A stretch of 64,000 nt of DNA from Streptomyces dioscori (GTDB taxonomy: Bacteria; Actinomycetota; Actinomycetes; Streptomycetales; Streptomycetaceae): NCBI RefSeq assembly GCF_003024195.1, contig NZ_KZ679039.1, positions 224,187-288,186 of the forward strand. Direction: 5' to 3'. Positions within the stretch are counted from its first letter, which is position 1; every line of letters begins with the position of its first letter. Both the position numbers and the translations under genes were made by a program. The notes under the pieces were generated by a model. The model searched no databases. It was not told the origin of the DNA and worked only from the letters and a program-made list of their open reading frames with translations. Below are positions 42,519-50,544 of the stretch, one piece after another.

Positions 42519-43835
42519 TCAGGACGTCTGGGTTGTTTCCAGGACCTTTGAGACGTTCACGAAACCCTTGCGTTCCGTGACCAGCTTGCCCTTGCGCACC
42601 ACCTGGAAGGTCACGTCCGCGTTCACCAGCCGGGCGAAGCCGCTCGCCGCGATCAGGTCCTGGAAGCTCCAGTTCAGGGTCGGGGTGAGCCCGCCGGTGT
42701 CGACCTTCAGTCCGTCGTCCAGCGTGCGCCTGATCGACCGCGCGGTCACGTCGCCCTCGCCCAGCGCCTCGATGGCCTTCTTCAGGGCGGTGTACGCGAT
42801 CCAGGTCGTCTGCACGCCGGGATCGGAGGCGTCGATCCGGTTGTCGCCGAACGCCTCCTTGCTGATGACCTCGCGCATCGCGCTCCACCGCTTGTCGCTC
42901 GACGCCGGGTACCAGCCGGTGACGTACGAGCCCTCGTACATGCTTCCCGTCGCGTCGATCATCGACTGGTCGATGCTGCCCAGGACGGAAGCTGTCCGTA
43001 CCGTCGGGTAGTCCTGGCGGGTCCGCCGGAACGAGTCCATGAAGGTGTCGGTGCGGTCGCCGAGAGCGGGAATCACGCAGCCCTCCTCCTCGGGGTCCCG
43101 CGTGACCCGCTGCAGGGCCCGCTGGGCGTGTCCCGAGAACTCCGTGGCGTCCTCGGCCGCCCGCTGGTCGACGGAGGCCCGGTGGCCGCCCGAGGTCAGC
43201 CCGGAGTCCAGGAGCACGGGCAGTTCGTCGCCCGCGATCGTGTCGGGGCGGACGAGGGTGACCGGGCCGCAGGATTCGGCCAGCTGCTGGCCGAGGCCGA
43301 CCAGCAGGGACGGCTGGCCGCCGTTCACCGGGTACGAGAGCGGGCTCGTGAACTCGTCGTCCGTGACGCCGTATCCGCCGAGGTACGGGATGCCGGCCGC
43401 CTCCAGCGGCGCGAGGAAGGAACGGGCGTGCTGGCTGTACGAACCGACGACCGCGACGACGTTCTCCGCGGCGGCGCGGCGGGCGCAGCTCGCGGCTGAC
43501 ACCGTGTCGTTGTGGTCGTTGCAGGTGAGGACCTTGAGCTTGCGGCCGTTGATGCCGCCCTGGGAGTTGACCCAGCGCGCGTAGGCTTTGGCCAGGGCGG
43601 GCATTCCGGGCTTGTTGGTTGTTTTTGTCTTCTCCGGTGCCCACGTCATGACCGTGATCGTGTCGTCCCCGGAACCCCCTGTGACACCGGGGACGACACC
43701 GCAGCCGACGGCCGTCGACAGGCACACCGCCAGCGCGCCCGCCGACAGCACTCTCGCCCTGGCGACGGGGAGGCGCAGGCGGGGGTGGAGGTGCAGGGCG
43801 GGGAGGAAGCTGCGGGTGCGTCGCCGGCCGGTCAT
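42519..43835 (-). CDS. ABC-type lipoprotein substrate-binding protein (Leu/Ile/Val-type)
   Basis: About 438 residues. A long Arg-rich signal peptide ends in AVGC, a lipobox that would lipidate C45 outside the membrane. The mature part is a periplasmic-binding-protein type 1 (LIVBP) fold: GGINGRKLKVLTCNDHND, VVAVVGSYSQHARSFLAPLEAAGIPYL, then GWYPASSDKRW. It probably binds an amino acid or small organic molecule. No permease or ATPase is adjacent, so it may be a receptor or serve a distant transporter. ATG 43835 is preferred; GTG 43856 is possible. Confidence 0.85.
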   Translation of the reverse strand: MTGRRRTRSFLPALHLHPRLRLPVARARVLSAGALAVCLSTAVGCGVVPGVTGGSGDDTITVMTWAPEKTKTTNKPGMPALAKAYARWVNSQGGINGRKLKVLTCNDHNDTVSAASCARRAAAENVVAVVGSYSQHARSFLAPLEAAGIPYLGGYGVTDDEFTSPLSYPVNGGQPSLLVGLGQQLAESCGPVTLVRPDTIAGDELPVLLDSGLTSGGHRASVDQRAAEDATEFSGHAQRALQRVTRDPEEEGCVIPALGDRTDTFMDSFRRTRQDYPTVRTASVLGSIDQSMIDATGSMYEGSYVTGWYPASSDKRWSAMREVISKEAFGDNRIDASDPGVQTTWIAYTALKKAIEALGEGDVTARSIRRTLDDGLKVDTGGLTPTLNWSFQDLIAASGFARLVNADVTFQVVRKGKLVTERKGFVNVSKVLETTQTS

Positions 43836-44006
43836 GGTTACGCACGATTCCGTCACACCGCTACGGCTGGTGTGACCCTTGGTCAACGCGTGGTGACGTC
43901 CGGGTGAACACCGGGGTGCGGGGTGGGCCGGTTCGGCGGGAACGTACGATCGGTGACCGTGCAAGGTTCGGAGAACTCTTCCCGTCGCGGGCGTCGCTCA
44001 TCCACC

Positions 44007-44453
44007 ATGGGCGGCATGCCACTGAACGATATGCCGTGGTGGCGCTGGCGCAGCAATGTGCGCTCCGCGCTGCACATGCTTTCCGACACCGAGTTCCAGC
44101 GGGGGATATGGCTCGCGGGGGTCGACGGGTACGGGGATGTGACCGACGCCGTCTATCGCCTTGTCGAGGACACCTGGCTGGACAACTGGTCCGCCGAGAA
44201 ATATGTGGGGACGATCTTCCGGGACTCGCAGGAGGCGGCGCTGGTCGACTCCGCGGTGTTGCGGGTGCTGCGGATCATGCATCAGGTGGGGCCTGATGCG
44301 GCTGTCTCCGTGTATCTCGAACATGCGGGGTGGGCCGATGCGGTTCGGGCTGCGCGGGATGCGCATGTGCGGATGGCTGTGAGCGACGGGGAGGATCCGG
44401 ACGTTCCGCCTCGCACGCTTGAGGTATTGCAGATCATGACCCGCTCCGCTTGA
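44007..44453 (+). CDS. Conserved hypothetical protein
   Basis: A 148-residue soluble protein, MGGMPLNDMPWWRWRSNVRSALHML..., with YGDVTDAVYRLVEDTWLDNWS and VPPRTLEVLQIMTRSA at the end. The even composition and lack of low-complexity sequence support a real gene. GTG 43953 is a longer alternative start. I do not recognise a characterised family. It is divergent from the binding protein gene. Confidence 0.75.
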   Translation: MGGMPLNDMPWWRWRSNVRSALHMLSDTEFQRGIWLAGVDGYGDVTDAVYRLVEDTWLDNWSAEKYVGTIFRDSQEAALVDSAVLRVLRIMHQVGPDAAVSVYLEHAGWADAVRAARDAHVRMAVSDGEDPDVPPRTLEVLQIMTRSA

Positions 44454-44488
44454 GGGGGCCTCGTACGTGCGGGCCGGTGGGGGTCGCC

Positions 44489-44563
44489 CGCGCAGTTCCC
44501 CGCGCCCCTTAGGGGCGAAAGCCGGGGCGCGGCCCCGCTTTCAGGGGCGCGGGGAACTGCGCG
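44489..44563. repeat. Dispersed element pair forming a 21-bp hairpin
   Basis: Minus-orientation copy (44489-44509) and plus-orientation copy (44543-44563) are perfect inverted repeats of 21 bases. The 33-base loop carries a GAAAGC/GCTTTC stem, just as in the larger structure at 37763-37875. It lies between the hypothetical gene and purU. Confidence 0.9.
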
Positions 44564-44620
44564 AAGTCCGGGATTCGGGCTGGTGCCTAGGGGGCCACAC
44601 CTTTGTGGGACCCTGGCGAA

Positions 44621-45472
44621 ATGAACGACCAGTACGTCCTGACGCTCTCCTGCCCCGACAAGCAGGGCATCGTGCACGCCGTGTCGAGCTACCTCTTCAT
44701 GACCGGCTGCAACATCGAGGACAGCCAGCAGTTCGGTGACCACGACACGGGACTGTTCTTCATGCGCGTCCACTTCTCCGCGGAGCCCCCCGTCACGGTG
44801 GACAAGTTGCGCGCGAGCTTCGCGGCGATCGGTGACTCCTTCCAGATGGACTGGCAGATCCACCGCGCCGACGAGAAGATGCGGGTCGTGCTGATGGTCA
44901 GCAAGTTCGGGCACTGCCTGAACGATCTGCTGTTCCGCGCGCGGATCGGGGCGTTGCCTGTCGAGATCGCGGCTGTGGTGTCCAATCACACGGAGTTCGC
45001 CGAGCTGGTGGAGTCGTACCACGTGCCGTTTCGGCATATTCCGGTCACCAAGGAGAACAAGCCGCAGGCTGAGGCGCAGGTGCTGGAGTTGGTGCGGGAG
45101 CAGGGTGTCGAGCTGGTTGTGCTGGCTCGGTACATGCAGGTGCTCTCGGATGATCTGTGCAAGCAGTTGAGTGGGAAAATTATTAATATTCATCACTCGT
45201 TCCTGCCTAGCTTCAAGGGTGCCAAGCCGTATCACCAGGCGCATGTGCGGGGTGTGAAGCTGATCGGTGCCACCGCTCACTATGTGACGGCCGACCTTGA
45301 TGAGGGGCCGATCATCGAGCAGGAGGTCGAGCGGGTGGGGCACCAGGTCACGCCGGAGCAGCTGGTGGCTGTGGGGCGGGATGTGGAGTGCCAGGCGCTC
45401 GCCCGGGCCGTGAAGTGGCATGCGGAGCGGCGGATTCTTTTGAACGGGCGGCGGACCGTCGTCTTTGACTGA
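44621..45472 (+). CDS. purU: Formyltetrahydrofolate deformylase
   Basis: A 283-residue enzyme that hydrolyses 10-formyltetrahydrofolate to formate and tetrahydrofolate, balancing one-carbon pools. An N-terminal ACT domain (YVLTLSCPDKQGIVHAVSSYLF, about 4-80) is followed by a formyltransferase-like catalytic domain with INIHHSFLPSFKGAKPYHQA (His of the active site) and GATAHYVTADLDEGPII (catalytic Asp). ATG 44621 is used; an in-frame ATG at 44603 adds six residues. The 3' end faces a large nested hairpin. Confidence 0.96.
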   Translation: MNDQYVLTLSCPDKQGIVHAVSSYLFMTGCNIEDSQQFGDHDTGLFFMRVHFSAEPPVTVDKLRASFAAIGDSFQMDWQIHRADEKMRVVLMVSKFGHCLNDLLFRARIGALPVEIAAVVSNHTEFAELVESYHVPFRHIPVTKENKPQAEAQVLELVREQGVELVVLARYMQVLSDDLCKQLSGKIINIHHSFLPSFKGAKPYHQAHVRGVKLIGATAHYVTADLDEGPIIEQEVERVGHQVTPEQLVAVGRDVECQALARAVKWHAERRILLNGRRTVVFD

Positions 45473-45508
45473 GGCTTTTGGCTGCCGCGCCCGCTGTGAG
45501 GGGGTGGC

Positions 45509-45618
45509 GGGGGCCGGGGCGACGTGTCCGTCCTCGGTCCGGCGCGATGTGGTTTGTTTTTGAGGGGACCCTGGTGGACGCGCCGGCCGCTGCGGGCGGA
45601 CACGTCGCCCCGGCCCCC
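45509..45618. terminator. Nested 22-bp + 8-bp hairpin between converging genes
   Basis: Arms 45509-45530 and 45597-45618 are perfect inverted copies (22 of 22). Within the 66-base interior, CCGGCGCG (45539-45546) and CGCGCCGG (45579-45586) form a second perfect stem. Located between purU (plus) and the anti-sigma gene (minus), it is likely a bidirectional terminator and could extrude as a cruciform. Confidence 0.85.
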
Positions 45619-45661
45619 TCCGGTCTCGTGCGGGTGCGCGTCCGGGGGTGGCTGCTGTCTG

Positions 45662-46900
45662 TTACATGCGGCTCAGTGATGCTGCTGCGAACAGGACGTC
45701 TCTGATTGCCTCTCGGTCGCCCGATTGGCCTGCCGCTGCTTCTTCGGGGGAGACGTGGCCCGCTGCCAGTTGGCAGAACTCCACGCCGTCCAGGGCCACG
45801 TGGGCCACCTCGCGGTCGGGGGAGGCGAGGGCGCCGGGGGAGTCGAGCGGGATGAGCCATTCGCCGCCGCCCAGGCCCTCGATCTCCAGGCGCAGGCTGC
45901 GGCCGGGGGTGCCGGCCGGGACCAGGTGGGGGGTTTCGCCGGGGGCCGCGAGGCCTGCCTGGCGGCGGGCGGCCAGGGCCGAGGGGAGCATGCGGGCGCC
46001 CAGGTCGATCATCGCGTGCAGATGGCGGGGCGAGGGCGGCTCGTAGGGGTAGTCGACCGCGTCGGCGATGTCTCCCGCGTGGACCCAGGTCTCGAAGGCC
46101 CGGTCCAGCATGGAGTCCCGGAGCGGAAGTTCGAAGTCACCGTAGGGGACGGGGAGGCGGCCGGAGCCTCCGCCGGCGAAGGCGACCGTGCGGACGAGGT
46201 TGTGGGACTGCTCGCGCCAGGGGCCGCGTACGGAGCGGGTCGGGGGGAAGTGGGCGGCGCGCCAGAAGGCCTCGGTGCGGGCCGCGGGTGTGGGGGTGTC
46301 CGTCCGGGTTTCCAGGGGGTCTTCCAGGCCCAGGGTGACGGCGACCAGGCCGTCCACGGTCAGGAGGTGGGCGATCACTCCGGCGACGGTGGTGCGCCGG
46401 CTGGTGGGTTCCTTGCCGTCGAACCAGCGCAGTCGTACCGGGGCGTGCCACTCGGCGTCGCCGATGTCCTGGAGCAGGGCGTCCAGGCGGGCGGTCTCCG
46501 CGTCGTACGGGGTGGCCCAGGAGGGCACCGGGATGCGGGGCGGGCGGCGGGTCAGGCAGGCCTGCAGGACTCGGGTGCGTAGGGCCGGGTCCAGGTCGAG
46601 GGTTTCCGGCGGGTGCAGGAGGCCGACCGCCTCACGTAGGCGCAGGGCCTCGTCCGCGCAGGCGCCGCAGTCGCCCAGATGGTCCTCCACCGCTGCCGTC
46701 TCCTCGGGCGAGCTGGCCGCCAGCGCCCAGGCACCGAGCAGCGCCTTCAGCACCCGGTGTTCGAGGATGAGGGGAGGGGGAGGGGGAGAGGTGGGGGTTT
46801 GGGTGGGGAGGGGGAGGCCTGTGTCCTCTATGGAGGTGCGGGGGATGGGGATGCGTGGGGGGTGCTGGTCGTCGTTGGGCTCGGGGTTTGCGCTGTTCAC
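45662..46900 (-). CDS. Anti-sigma factor with zinc-finger and MDMPI-fold domains
   Basis: A 412-residue protein. A low-complexity Pro-rich N-terminus precedes a zinc-binding anti-sigma (ZAS/zf-HC2-type) segment VEDHLGDCGACADEALRLRE with the H-x3-C-x2-C pattern. The C-terminal 290 residues are a DinB/maleylpyruvate-isomerase-like domain (VAGVIAHLLTVDGLVAV; FETWVHAGDIADAVDY). No transmembrane helix is seen, so a soluble anti-sigma factor is likely. Its ATG 46900 overlaps the sigma gene stop (ATGA), the usual organisation of an ECF sigma/anti-sigma pair. The sensed ligand may be a thiol or CoA-like compound (inference). Confidence 0.88.
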   Translation of the reverse strand: MNSANPEPNDDQHPPRIPIPRTSIEDTGLPLPTQTPTSPPPPPLILEHRVLKALLGAWALAASSPEETAAVEDHLGDCGACADEALRLREAVGLLHPPETLDLDPALRTRVLQACLTRRPPRIPVPSWATPYDAETARLDALLQDIGDAEWHAPVRLRWFDGKEPTSRRTTVAGVIAHLLTVDGLVAVTLGLEDPLETRTDTPTPAARTEAFWRAAHFPPTRSVRGPWREQSHNLVRTVAFAGGGSGRLPVPYGDFELPLRDSMLDRAFETWVHAGDIADAVDYPYEPPSPRHLHAMIDLGARMLPSALAARRQAGLAAPGETPHLVPAGTPGRSLRLEIEGLGGGEWLIPLDSPGALASPDREVAHVALDGVEFCQLAAGHVSPEEAAAGQSGDREAIRDVLFAAASLSRM

Positions 46901-47472
46901 CTTGTGCCCCCTTGGGCGGGGGGTGTTCCTGGTGTGTCGTGGGCCGTGGAGAGGAGTTGGAGGCCGAGGCGCAGGCGGCGGCGGGCCTCGTCCGCTGTGA
47001 CGCCCAGGTCCGCGGCTGTCTGGCGGTAGTCGCGGCGCTGGAAGTAGGCGAGTTCCAGGGCGGTGCGCAGTGGGGTCGGCATGGACGTCACGATGTAGTC
47101 GGCGCGGGCCGCCACCGAGGCGCGGCGGACCTTGCGTTCCAGTTCGTCGGTGTCGTCCGTGCCGTCCTGGGCCAGTGCGGCGGTCTCCGTGGTGCGCAGG
47201 CGCTGTACGGCGAGGCGGTGCGTCAGGGTGGCGACCCAGGAGCGCAGGGGGCCCTGCTTGGGGTCGTACGACTCGGGGTTCTCCCAGACGCGGGCGAAGA
47301 CCTCGCGGGTGATGGCGTCGGCCGCGTGCTCGTCTCCGAGGACGCGATGGGCGAGACCGTGCACGAGTGAAGCGAAGCGGTCATAGAGCTCGCCGAGTGC
47401 GGCGGCCTCCCCCCGTGCGAGCCGCTGTTGCATCTTGCGGTCCCAGCGGGGTGGCGTGTCCCTCCTGGCCAT
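46897..47472 (-). CDS. ECF-type RNA polymerase sigma factor
   Basis: A 191-residue ECF sigma factor. Region 2 reads LGELYDRFASLVHGLAHRVLGDEHAADAITREVFARVW, and region 4 is LELAYFQRRDYRQTAADLGVTADEARRRLR. The start is ATG 47472 with GAGGGGGCC before it; GTG 47523 is an alternative. It is co-transcribed with the anti-sigma gene and divergent from a STAS antagonist gene. Target promoters are not visible from the sequence. Confidence 0.93.
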   Translation of the reverse strand: MARRDTPPRWDRKMQQRLARGEAAALGELYDRFASLVHGLAHRVLGDEHAADAITREVFARVWENPESYDPKQGPLRSWVATLTHRLAVQRLRTTETAALAQDGTDDTDELERKVRRASVAARADYIVTSMPTPLRTALELAYFQRRDYRQTAADLGVTADEARRRLRLGLQLLSTAHDTPGTPPAQGGTR

Positions 47473-47853
47473 GCGGCCCCCTCGCCCCTGTTCGTGCCGT
47501 GCGCCTGTGCCCGTGTCCACCGGATTCTCCTCTCCGGTCTCCTCACGAATGTAGTCGGCACCCGCGGTGACGCACGCCCCTTTGTGGCAATGCGCGCCCC
47601 GGGGAGGGGGCGGGGTGGTAGGGGGATTGTTGCGGTGTGTGTGGCTATTGATACTTTGGGTTGAGGGGTGGGGTGGATTGTGGTGATTGGGGTGGCCGGG
47701 TCTGCGGCTGGTTGATCGGAAGCGGTCGTGTGGGGTGCGTTTCGATTCGGTATTCCGTGTTTCGCGGCGCGGGGGTGGGGCAGCCACGCAGCAGGGAAGC
47801 GTAGTTGTGGCTTCCGTTTCCGGGTTCGGCATCGTCTAGCGAGGGACAGACGC
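47473..47853. other. Divergent promoter region
   Basis: A 380-base intergenic stretch between sigma and STAS genes, less G/C rich than the neighbours (TGTGGCTATTGATACTTTGG about 47639). No reading frame or hairpin is convincing. It should hold promoters for both transcription units. Confidence 0.45.
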
Positions 47854-48228
47854 GTGACGCTCAGGGTGACCGAAGGCGAGCAGCGCGGCTGGGCCGTCGT
47901 GCGGGTTTCGGGTGAGATGGATCTGGTGACCTCGCCCGTGCTGCGGCAGCGGGTGCACGAGGCCGTCGCCGACGGGCGGCGGGATGTGGTGCTCGATCTG
48001 TCCGGGGTGCTGTTCTGCGACTCCAGTGGCGTGAGTGTGCTCATCGCCTCGCGGCGGCTGATCCGGTCCTGTCAGGGGCGTCTGCGGGTGATCCTCCCCG
48101 CGCAGGGGGCCGAGGACGGGTCCCATGTGAACCGGGTGCTGGGTGCCCTCGGTGTACGCAGGCTCTTCGACGCGTATGTCGATGTCGACGCCGCGGTGGA
48201 CGATGAGGCGAGTTCCCTTTCGGCGTGA
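47854..48228 (+). CDS. STAS-domain anti-sigma factor antagonist
   Basis: A 124-residue STAS (SpoIIAA/RsbV) protein: VRVSGEMDLVTSPVLRQRV, VVLDLSGVLFCDSSGVSVLIASRRL, where the DSSG serine is the usual phosphorylation site. It would bind an anti-sigma GHKL kinase when dephosphorylated. GTG 47854 has GCGAGGGA. It stands next to, but divergently from, an ECF sigma/ZAS pair that is regulated by another mechanism; no kinase partner is in the immediate neighbourhood. Confidence 0.93.
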   Translation: MTLRVTEGEQRGWAVVRVSGEMDLVTSPVLRQRVHEAVADGRRDVVLDLSGVLFCDSSGVSVLIASRRLIRSCQGRLRVILPAQGAEDGSHVNRVLGALGVRRLFDAYVDVDAAVDDEASSLSA

Positions 48229-48390
48229 TTCCCGTCATACAGGGGGAAGGTCGTTGGGTGTGTTCGTGACGGCGTTGTCGCGGATTTTCCCCGGTCTTGG
48301 CGCAAGCGTCGTTTTCCGGCTCCGCGAGGGTGCTGGTCGTCGTACGCTCCTGCCAGACGCACCCACGTGAGGTAAGGCGGCCCGAAAGAC

Positions 48391-48903
48391 ATGGTCAGTA
48401 CCGAGTACGAGCGGAAGATCGCCGCCCGGTTCGCCGGCTTCGACCAGGACGGCAACGGCTATATCGACCGCGAGGACTTCAACGCGGCGACGAAGGCGCT
48501 GCTCGCCGAGTTCGGCACGACGGCCCGCTGCGACAAGGGTCAGGCCCTGTACATCGGCGCGGAGGCCTTCTGGCAGGGCATGGCCGGCATAGCGGACCGG
48601 GACGGCGACCAGCGGATCACCCGCGAGGAGTTCGTGAACGGGGCCGTGAAGCGGCTGCGCGACAACCCGGAGCGCTTCGCCGAGATCGCCCGCCCCTTCC
48701 TGGACGCGGCGCTCGCCGTCGCGGACGGCGACGGGGACGGTTCCGTGACGCTGGATGAGACCGTGCGGATTCTCAAGGCTCTGGGTGTGCCCGGGGACAC
48801 CGCCGCCACCGCGGCCGGTGCTCTCGACTCGGACGCCGACGGCGTCGTCACCGAGCCCGACATCGTGAGCGCCTTCGCCCGTTACTTCACCGTGCCCGAG
48901 TAG
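48391..48903 (+). CDS. Calcium-binding EF-hand protein (calerythrin-like)
   Basis: A 170-residue protein with four EF-hand loops: DQDGNGYIDRED (18-29), DRDGDQRITREE (69-80), DGDGDGSVTLDE (112-123) and DSDADGVVTEPD (146-157). All but the last have the Glu/Asp at position 12 for bidentate calcium binding, and the last loop ends in Asp. This is the arrangement of actinomycete calerythrin-like proteins that may buffer or sense calcium. The gene overlaps the 3' end of the converging acyl-CoA synthetase gene by 22 bases. Confidence 0.93.
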   Translation: MVSTEYERKIAARFAGFDQDGNGYIDREDFNAATKALLAEFGTTARCDKGQALYIGAEAFWQGMAGIADRDGDQRITREEFVNGAVKRLRDNPERFAEIARPFLDAALAVADGDGDGSVTLDETVRILKALGVPGDTAATAAGALDSDADGVVTEPDIVSAFARYFTVPE

Positions 48904-50393
48904 CGCTCCCTGAGCCGGTACTTCAGCACCTTGCGCAGTGTCTCGTTGCGCGGAAGGGCGTCCACCACCTCCAGTTGCTCCGGCAGCTTGTGGGGGGACA
49001 GTCCTTCCGCGCGCAGATGGGCCGTCACGTCGGCAAGGGTGAGGGGTGTGGTTCCGGTGGTCTGCTCGATCACCGCGCAGACTCTTTCTCCTCGCTTCGC
49101 GTCGGGGAGGCCGATCACGGCGACATCGGTGATGGCCGGGTGGCCGTGCAGCAGGTCCTCTATCTCCTTGGCGCTGATGTTCTCGCCCTTGCGGATGATC
49201 ACGTCCTTCAGGCGGCCCGTCAGGACCAGGTGGCCGGTGGGGGTGAGGTGGCCGAGGTCCCCCGTGATCAGGAAGCCGTCGTCGTCGAAGGCCTCCGTTG
49301 TGTGGGACGGGTTCAGGTAGCCCGCGCAGACCGCTTCGCCGCGCAGGCGTACTTCGTCGTTCGTGATGCGGATCTCCATGCCCGGTGGGGGTCTGCCCTC
49401 CGTCGTCGCCAGATTCTCCTCCGTGTCGTCCGGGGAGCCCATGGTGATCATCGGGACCTCTGTCATGCCGTAGCCGTGGGTGAGTTTGACGCCCATCTCG
49501 CGTACGACCGCGTGGTGGATCTCGGGAGGCTTCGGCGCCCCTCCGCCGGCCAGGAGGCGCAGGGTGGGGATGAGTCTGGTGTCCGGCTGCTTGCGTTGTT
49601 CCGCCAGGAACATCGAGTAGAACGCCGTCGAACCGCCCGCCACCGTCACCCCGTGCTTGCGGTAGTCCTCCAGTGCGTCCGGCAGTGCGAACTTCTCGAA
49701 GAGGACCGCCGGGAACCCGTACAGCAGCAGCATGACCAGGTAGTCGGGGCCGCCTATGTGGGCGAAGGGGAACGCGATCGAGCCCGTGTCGGCTTCCGAG
49801 AGGTGCAGAGCGTGGGCCAGGCAGCTGCCGCCCGCTATGAGTGAACGGTCCGTGTGCAGGACGCCCTTGGGGTCCGATGTCGTGCCGGACGTCCAGTAGA
49901 TCCAGCGCACGTCCGTCCCGGAGCCGGGTGGGGCGGGGAGTGACGCGGGGTCGCCGGTGGGGAGGGCGGCGTACGCCTCGAAGGTGCCGCGGGCGGATAT
50001 GCGTTCGGCCATGGCGGTGTGGTCGAAGTCGCGCCAGGTGCCGGGGACCGCGAAGAACTCCGCCTGTGAGGTGTGGAGCGCGAAGGACACCTCGCGGTCG
50101 CGGTAGAAGGGGATGATCGGGGACTGGATCGCGCCGAGTCGCGTCAGGGCCATCGCGAGGACGACGGTCTCGATGCGGGTGGGCAGCTGCCAGGCGACCA
50201 CTGTTCCGGGGCGTACGCCCATGGCGTGCAGGCCCGCCGCCGTCCGTTCGGCGCCGGCGCGCAGCTCCTCGAAGGTCAGGGTGCGGTCCTCCTGGAGGAG
50301 GACCGGGCGGTCCGGGGTGAGTGCGGCGCGGCGTTCGACCAGTTCCCAGAAGGTGCGTGAGGTGTCGAGTGTGTGCGCGGTGTCCGTGGGCAT
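48882..50393 (-). CDS. AMP-dependent acyl-CoA synthetase (ANL family)
   Basis: A 503-residue acyl-adenylate ligase. The P-loop is YWTSGTTSDPKGVLHT, followed by LTHGYGMTEVP and DDDGFLITGDLGHLTPTG. A later motif is TGRLKDVIIRKGENISAKEIEDLL, and the C-terminal lysine region is ALPRNETLRKVLKYRLRE. It belongs to medium/long-chain FadD-like enzymes that activate acids to CoA esters. ATG 50393 has GAGGAG seven bases before it. It is divergent from the amidohydrolase operon, with operator dyads between them. Confidence 0.92.
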   Translation of the reverse strand: MPTDTAHTLDTSRTFWELVERRAALTPDRPVLLQEDRTLTFEELRAGAERTAAGLHAMGVRPGTVVAWQLPTRIETVVLAMALTRLGAIQSPIIPFYRDREVSFALHTSQAEFFAVPGTWRDFDHTAMAERISARGTFEAYAALPTGDPASLPAPPGSGTDVRWIYWTSGTTSDPKGVLHTDRSLIAGGSCLAHALHLSEADTGSIAFPFAHIGGPDYLVMLLLYGFPAVLFEKFALPDALEDYRKHGVTVAGGSTAFYSMFLAEQRKQPDTRLIPTLRLLAGGGAPKPPEIHHAVVREMGVKLTHGYGMTEVPMITMGSPDDTEENLATTEGRPPPGMEIRITNDEVRLRGEAVCAGYLNPSHTTEAFDDDGFLITGDLGHLTPTGHLVLTGRLKDVIIRKGENISAKEIEDLLHGHPAITDVAVIGLPDAKRGERVCAVIEQTTGTTPLTLADVTAHLRAEGLSPHKLPEQLEVVDALPRNETLRKVLKYRLRERYSGTVK

Positions 50394-50425
50394 GCCCGTG
50401 CTCCTCATCGCTGCGGCAAAGGGAA

Positions 50426-50440
50426 CTGACGGGTAGTCAG
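50426..50440 (-). promoter_or_regulatory. Operator (CTGACGGGTAGTCAG) before acyl-CoA synthetase
   Basis: A 15-base dyad (arms CTGAC/GTCAG) 32 bases before the acyl-CoA synthetase start. It is one of five similar sites in this region. Confidence 0.6.
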
Positions 50441-50502
50441 GTCGGGTGGAGAGCGTAGGCGTCTGTGCCTTGTCGGTCCAGGGGTGCGGGGCTAGCCTGC
50501 CT

Positions 50503-50519
50503 TCTGACGGGTCATCAGA
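50503..50519 (+). promoter_or_regulatory. Operator (TCTGACGGGTCATCAGA) before amidohydrolase operon
   Basis: A 17-base dyad (TCTGA/TCAGA arms) 25 bases before the amidohydrolase ATG; paired with the site at 50426. Confidence 0.6.
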
Positions 50520-50544
50520 TTTGCCGCCGGAGAGGGCTGGACTC

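Noticed and set aside
45478..45705. 75-codon frame over the nested hairpin
   Set aside because: The sequence is explained by the inverted repeats; no ribosome binding site or family.
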